Below are positions 61,081 to 64,000 of a stretch of 64,000 nucleotides of DNA, piece by piece. Each line of letters opens with the position of its first letter. Positions within the stretch are counted from its first letter, which is position 1. This DNA comes from Corynebacterium sp. Marseille-P4321 (GTDB lineage Bacteria > Actinomycetota > Actinomycetes > Mycobacteriales > Mycobacteriaceae), in contig NZ_CAHJXO010000001.1 of assembly GCF_903645305.1 (NCBI RefSeq), positions 1-64,000 of the forward strand, given 5' to 3'. A program made the translations under genes and the position numbers. Below the pieces are notes generated by a model. The model saw only the letters and a program-made list of their open reading frames with translations. It made no database searches and had not been told where the DNA came from.

Positions 61081-63490
61081 GTGGCAGACAAGAAAAAGGG
61101 CGCCGGCGACGGGCGTGTCGAGCGGGTTGAGAAGGTGAAAAAGACCCGCGCAAAAAGCGACGGCAAGCGTGCCGAGCGAGTGGAGAAAGTCGAGGTCGTC
61201 GAGGACGACGCGGCCGAGGTTGCCGACGCGGCCGAGGTTGCCGACGTCGCCGACGTGGATGCGGCCGCGGACACCGACTCGGACCCCGACGGCGACAAGA
61301 AGGCCGCCGGCGGCAGCACCAAGGTGAAGAAAAAGAAGCGCAACCGCGTGTGGCAGTGGGTTCTCGCGATCCTGCTGTTCCTGGCGCTGCTCGCCGCGAT
61401 TCCGCTCGGTTGGTTCGCCTGGGCCTACTCGCAGGCTGAGGTGCCGGATCCGAACGATATTGAGACCGCGCAGATTTCCAACATCTACTTCAGCGACGGG
61501 GAAACTGAGCTCGCGCGCATTGTGCCGCCGGAAGGTAACCGTGAGCAGATTGCGCTCGAGGCGGTGCCGGAGCACGTGCAAAACGCCGTACTCGCCGCGG
61601 AGGACCGCGACTTCTGGGAGAACCCGGGCTTCTCGCCGACCGGCTTCGCGCGTGCCGCGATCGGCCAGATCACCGGCAACCCCGGCGCCGGCGGCGGCTC
61701 CACGATTACGCAGCAGTACGTGAAGAACGCCCTGGTGGGCAACGAGCACTCGTACCAGCGTAAGGCGAAAGAGCTCGTCTACTCGGTGAAGATGACCAAC
61801 CAGTGGGACAAGGAAGAGATCCTCCGCGCCTACTTGAACACGGTGTACTTCGGCCGCAACGCGTATGGTGTTGAGGCTGCCGCGCACGCCTACTTCGGCA
61901 AGCCGTCCACCGAGCTCACGCTCGAGGAGGGTGCTGTCCTCGCCGCATCCATCCAGCTGCCGAGCGAGCTCGACCCGTGGACGAACCCGGAGGGTGCGAA
62001 GGACCGCTGGAACTACGTCATGGACGGCATGGTGGAAATGGGTGCCTTGGCGCCTGAGCAGCGCGGCGGGCTGCAGTACCCGGAGACCCGCGACCCGTCG
62101 ACGTACTCCGCATACACCGAGGCAACCGGCCCGAACGGCCTGATTAAGAACCAGGTCATCGCGGAGCTGGGAGAGAAGGGCATCACGGAGGACGACCTGA
62201 CCAACCGTGGCCTGCAGATCACCACCACAGTGGACGCGGCCAGCCAGGCGAACGTCGAGCGCATTGCCAACGAGCGCTTGGAGTACCTGCAGGAGGACGC
62301 ACGTACCGGCGTGGTGGCCATTGAGCCGAGCACCGGCGCGGTGCGCGCCTACTACGGCGGCGACGACGCGAGCGGCTGGGACTACGCGAACGCGGGCCTG
62401 CAGACCGGCTCGACGTTTAAGATCTTCGGCCTCGCCGCGGCGCTGCAGCAGGGCATTCCGCTGAGCGCTACGTTCGACTCCTCGCCGGTTACCTTGCCCG
62501 GCGGCCAGGTGGTGACCAACTGGGACGGCGGTGGCGGCGGAATGCTGTCTATGGCCGAGGCGACCCGTGCGCATCCAGGACGATTTGGACAACACCACGC
62601 AGGACACGGCGGATATGGCGCACGCGCTCGGCGTCGCGCGCTCTATCCCGGGTATCCCGGTCACGCTGCGCGAGAACGGCGGCCAGCCTTACGAGGGCAT
62701 CGTGCTGGGCCAGTACCAGTCCCGCGTCCTGGATATGGCAACGGCGGTTTCTACCCTGACCAACCGCGGCCTGATGCACCCGACCCACTTCGTGGAGCGC
62801 GTGGTGGACGCAAACGGTGAGGTGCTCTACGAAAACGACCCGGAGTACGCCGAGCGCCGCGTCTCCGAGCAGGTGGCGGACAACGTCATCGAGGCGATGC
62901 AGGGCGTGGTGGGTTATTCCAACGCCACGTTGGCGGGCGGGCGCCCGTCGGCAGCAAAGACTGGCACCGCGCAGATGGGTGACACCGGCATGAATAAGGA
63001 CGCCTGGATGGTCGGCTCCACCCCGCAGCTCGCTGTGGCCGTGTGGGTGGGCACCGCGGACAACACGTCGCCAATTTTCAACGAGTACGGTGGCAACATG
63101 TGGGGCTCCAACACCCCGGCGAAGATCTGGAAGGAGATTCTGGATACTGAGCTTGAGGGCCAGGAGTTCGAGGCCTTCCCGGTGGCTACCCCGGTGAGCT
63201 GGGGTGTGACCCCGTATTCCGGCGGCACTAACCTGGGCGGCTACTACTCCGGTGCCGGCACCTCCGGGTACAACAATGGCTGGCAGGGTACGGCGGACAC
63301 GCCGGCGGAAGCACCCAGCTCCGCGGCACCCGCACCGGAACCGGCACCGGCACCTGCGCCCGCTCCGGCCCCAGCTCCGGCTCCTGCCCCCGCGCCGGCC
63401 CCGGCTCCGCTGCCAGCCCCCGCGCCGCCGCCGGGCATCCGCGACGCGGTGAACGACGTAATCGGCCAAGTCCAGGACGCATTCCAGTAA
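61081..63490 (+). pseudogene. Class A penicillin-binding protein (PonA), frameshifted
   Basis: The first frame (61081 to about 62570) encodes a Lys/Glu/Ala-rich cytoplasmic tail, one membrane helix (VLAILLFLALLAAIPLGWFAW) and the glycosyltransferase domain (AVLAAEDRDFWENPGF, GGSTITQQYVKN). It continues with the start of the transpeptidase including the active-site Ser motif TGSTFK. The second frame (about 62565-63490) continues with RIQDDLDNTTQDTADMAHALG, the KTGT motif (SAAKTGTAQM) and an Ala/Pro-rich tail. At the junction EATR runs directly into VRIQDDLD: about 20-25 bases seem to be missing, removing the SxN motif and shifting frame. It could be a real mutation or an assembly error. Confidence 0.85.
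63318..63432 (+). repeat. Ala-Pro repeat tract at the end of ponA
   Basis: GCNCCN codons repeated, giving about 20 alternating Ala-Pro units. A low-complexity cell-wall-spanning tail is usual for actinobacterial PonA proteins. Length may vary between strains by slippage. Confidence 0.7.
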
Positions 63491-63496
63491 GGCATC

Positions 63497-64000
63497 ATGA
63501 CTGAAACGACAAACACAGCCACCGCGGAAATCACCTGGCCAGACCCCGCCGACCGGGTGCAGCCCGGTAGAACCGAGCCCGCTGCGAAGGGCTGGGTGGG
63601 CATGCTCGGCGGGCCGATGGGCCGCTACGCACAAATCGGCCGCGCGCGGTTCTGGACACCTTTGCGCGCCCTGCTCGCTGTCGCCTACGTCTTCCTGTCC
63701 TTCGGCCTGCTGCAGAAGGCGCACTGCGCCGGTGGCCGAGCCGACGACAATGGAATCATCCAGCTCAACTGGGACGGCAACCGCCAGTTCACGGCCGCCT
63801 GCTACAACGACATCATCCCACTCTACGGGGCCCGCGGGCTCGACCAGCCGGGATTCGTGTACGACTACTCCTGGGTGGAAGACGGCATCACCCGCTACAT
63901 GGAGTACCCGGTGCTTGCCGGGTTGTTCCAGCAGCTTTCCGCCTGGATCTCGCGCGGCACCTACTTCTTGGTGGACAGCGTGCTGCCCGAAGCTGGCTGG
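63497..64000 (+). CDS. GT87-type membrane glycosyltransferase, N-terminal part
   Basis: The first 168 residues, cut by the window end. A soluble start (TWPDPADRVQPGRTEPAAKGWVGMLGGPMGR) leads to a first membrane helix (LRALLAVAYVFLSFGLLQKAHCAGG). The periplasmic loop holds CYNDIIPLYGARGLDQPGFVYDYSWVEDGITRYMEYPVL, a conserved segment of the GT87/DUF2029 polyprenyl-phosphate mannosyltransferase relatives found next to ponA in mycobacteria. The start lies 6 bases after the ponA frame. It should work in envelope glycolipid or glycan synthesis. Confidence 0.82.
   Translation, partial: MTETTNTATAEITWPDPADRVQPGRTEPAAKGWVGMLGGPMGRYAQIGRARFWTPLRALLAVAYVFLSFGLLQKAHCAGGRADDNGIIQLNWDGNRQFTAACYNDIIPLYGARGLDQPGFVYDYSWVEDGITRYMEYPVLAGLFQQLSAWISRGTYFLVDSVLPEAGW

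Noticed and set aside
63318-63432. CRISPR-like or satellite repeat
   Set aside because: It is an in-frame Ala-Pro codon repeat in the PonA tail.

Overview
The window looks like a stretch of Corynebacterium (Actinomycetota) chromosome. Coding sequence is GC-rich with strong third-position GC. Many genes have a TANNNT-type -10 box ending 6-8 nt before the start codon, the leaderless arrangement common in corynebacteria. The right end keeps a gene neighbourhood known from mycobacteria and corynebacteria (leuS, MarR regulator, DUF5318, ponA, GT87-type membrane glycosyltransferase). No rRNA, tRNA, CRISPR array or integrase was found.

Left part (about 1-31.7 kb): a composite defence island. It begins with a DISARM-like pair, a SNF2-type helicase (DrmD-like) and a 1517-residue N6-adenine methyltransferase (DrmMI/PglX-like). 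Next come a 995-residue coiled-coil protein that reads as a degenerate, probably catalytically dead SF1 helicase, and an OLD-type ATPase/TOPRIM nuclease. After a 5.8-kb cargo insertion follow a 2117-residue fusion that resembles DrmA plus DrmB (SF2 helicase, zinc sites, DUF1998) with a Vsr-like nuclease tail, and an SF1 (UvrD-like) helicase with a RelE-like N-terminal domain. The cargo holds hipB and fic remnants, an acetamidase, a membrane coiled-coil gene coupled to an Abi-alpha-like (DUF4393) gene, and a HipA-like kinase coupled to a DUF3037-like partner. A convergent GIY-YIG/DUF4357 gene behind the island is split by an intact ISL3-family insertion sequence with 8-bp target duplications. 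An intact Fic gene and a VapBC pair follow. The genes at about 8.5-19.2 kb are visibly less GC-rich than their neighbours. I infer an active core (helicases, methyltransferase, nuclease) with exchangeable abortive-infection or toxin modules.

Middle part (about 31.7-41.8 kb): ornithine-cyclodeaminase family gene, HAD-phosphatase lipoprotein, serine-type transporter, two paralogues of an unknown cytoplasmic family, small secreted proteins with one C-terminal membrane helix (two close paralogues share an upstream GC-box repeat and matching terminators), and several gene relics.

Right part (about 41.8-64 kb): ordinary chromosome. leuS; a membrane-protein operon (VanZ-like, two DUF202); a pRiA4b ORF-3-like protein; DcuC-type transporter; MFS exporter; a secreted protein; the NAD(P)HX repair enzyme; DUF1846; an HTH protein; TrhO; a universal stress protein; MarR; DUF5318; a frameshifted ponA; and the start of a GT87-type glycosyltransferase.

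Two signals cut across the window. First, the 11-mer CGTCGATAAGC occurs 22 times on both strands, inside and outside genes, far above chance, and is absent from about 14 kb of the defence island. Second, at three places a diverged, truncated copy of a gene's 5' end lies upstream of a cargo gene or cassette that is followed by the intact gene, as if the cargo had replaced or displaced the gene start by recombination.
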